This document shows positions 5,567 to 5,862 of a DNA stretch of 5,862 nt, piece after piece. The translations under genes were made by a program, and so were the position numbers. Source of the DNA: Pelagihabitans sp037969055. GTDB taxonomy: Bacteria; Bacteroidota; Bacteroidia; Flavobacteriales; Flavobacteriaceae. The notes beneath the pieces were generated by a model. The model saw only the letters and a list, made by a program, of their open reading frames with translations. It was not told the origin of the DNA and did not search any database. Every line of letters begins with the position of its first letter. The first letter of the stretch is position 1. The DNA is taken from contig JBBKWR010000215.1 in NCBI GenBank assembly GCA_037969055.1, forward strand, positions 1-5,862, written 5' to 3'.

Positions 5567-5862
5567 ATGAACGCATATATATTTCCGGGACAAGGGGCTC
5601 AGTTTGTAGGGATGGGCCTTGATCTTTATGAAAAATATCCCTTGGCCAAAGAGATGTTCGAAAAAGCCAACCATATTCTGGGTTTTTCGATTACAGATAT
5701 GATGTTCAGGGGTACACCTGAAGACCTTAAGCAGACCAAGGTTACGCAGCCCGCCATTTTTTTGCATTCCGTTATTTTGAGTAGGGTAATGGGTGCGAAT
5801 TTCAAGCCCGACATGGTGGCTGGTCATTCCCTAGGGGAATTTTCGGCGCTGGTCGCCAATGC
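5567..5862 (+). CDS. fabD: Malonyl-CoA:ACP transacylase, N-terminal part
   Basis: The first 98 complete codons are present; the gene runs off the window (family length is about 290-310 residues). It starts MNAYIFPGQGAQFVGMG, the characteristic N-terminus of FabD with the 'FPGQGxQ' oxyanion-region motif (Phe6-Gln12). 'VTQPAIFLHSV' (59-69) and the nucleophile motif GHSLGE (86-91, catalytic Ser88) follow. The conserved arginine and histidine of the active site lie beyond the window. FabD transfers malonyl from CoA to acyl carrier protein, supplying the extender unit for type II fatty acid synthesis in the cytoplasm. The ATG at 5567 is preceded by TTTTGACA with no Shine-Dalgarno sequence and by a good -7 box 17 bases upstream. 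A polyketide acyltransferase domain is an alternative for the motif set, but the exact N-terminal start and housekeeping-like context favour FabD. Confidence 0.93.
   Translation, partial: MNAYIFPGQGAQFVGMGLDLYEKYPLAKEMFEKANHILGFSITDMMFRGTPEDLKQTKVTQPAIFLHSVILSRVMGANFKPDMVAGHSLGEFSALVAN

Overview
The window looks like ordinary chromosome from a marine-type member of the Flavobacteriaceae (Bacteroidota). This rests on a PorP/SprF-family type IX secretion outer-membrane protein, a TPR-containing LytS-type histidine kinase next to a LytTR response regulator, near-absence of Shine-Dalgarno sequences, moderate-to-low GC, and promoter-like TAnnTTTG boxes close to start codons. I cannot name the genus. 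I see no phage genes, transposases, CRISPR array, tRNA or rRNA.

Layout: (1) 1-405, the C-terminal part of a PorP/SprF protein on the + strand. (2) 404-431, a hairpin with a U-tract that terminates the convergent gene. (3) 509-1687, minus strand, an exported von Willebrand factor A (VWA) protein. (4) 1688-1998, a divergent intergenic region with two weak promoter candidates and a 19-bp dyad. (5) 1999-3939, a sensor histidine kinase with periplasmic TPRs. (6) 4021-4749, its likely partner, a LytTR-family response regulator. (7) 4750-4910, an intergenic stretch almost filled by a heptanucleotide repeat element. (8) 4911-5420, a gamma-carbonic anhydrase-like hexapeptide-repeat protein. (9) 5421-5566, a possible terminator and a promoter box. 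(10) 5567 to the window edge, the start of fabD (malonyl-CoA:ACP transacylase).

How the genes work together: the kinase and regulator very likely form a two-component system whose signal is read by periplasmic TPRs; its targets are unknown. The gamma-carbonic anhydrase and fabD are housekeeping genes, and fabD appears to have its own promoter. The VWA protein and the PorP/SprF protein are both cell-envelope proteins but are convergently transcribed and need not be functionally linked.

The most unusual item is the repeat element at about 4757-4903. It has seven perfect CGAAACC heptads plus two variants on the right, and a degenerate heptad run in inverted orientation on the left, including a perfect 12-bp inverted match. 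It ends 7 bp before the carbonic anhydrase start codon. I found no convincing evidence of a wholly new multi-gene system.
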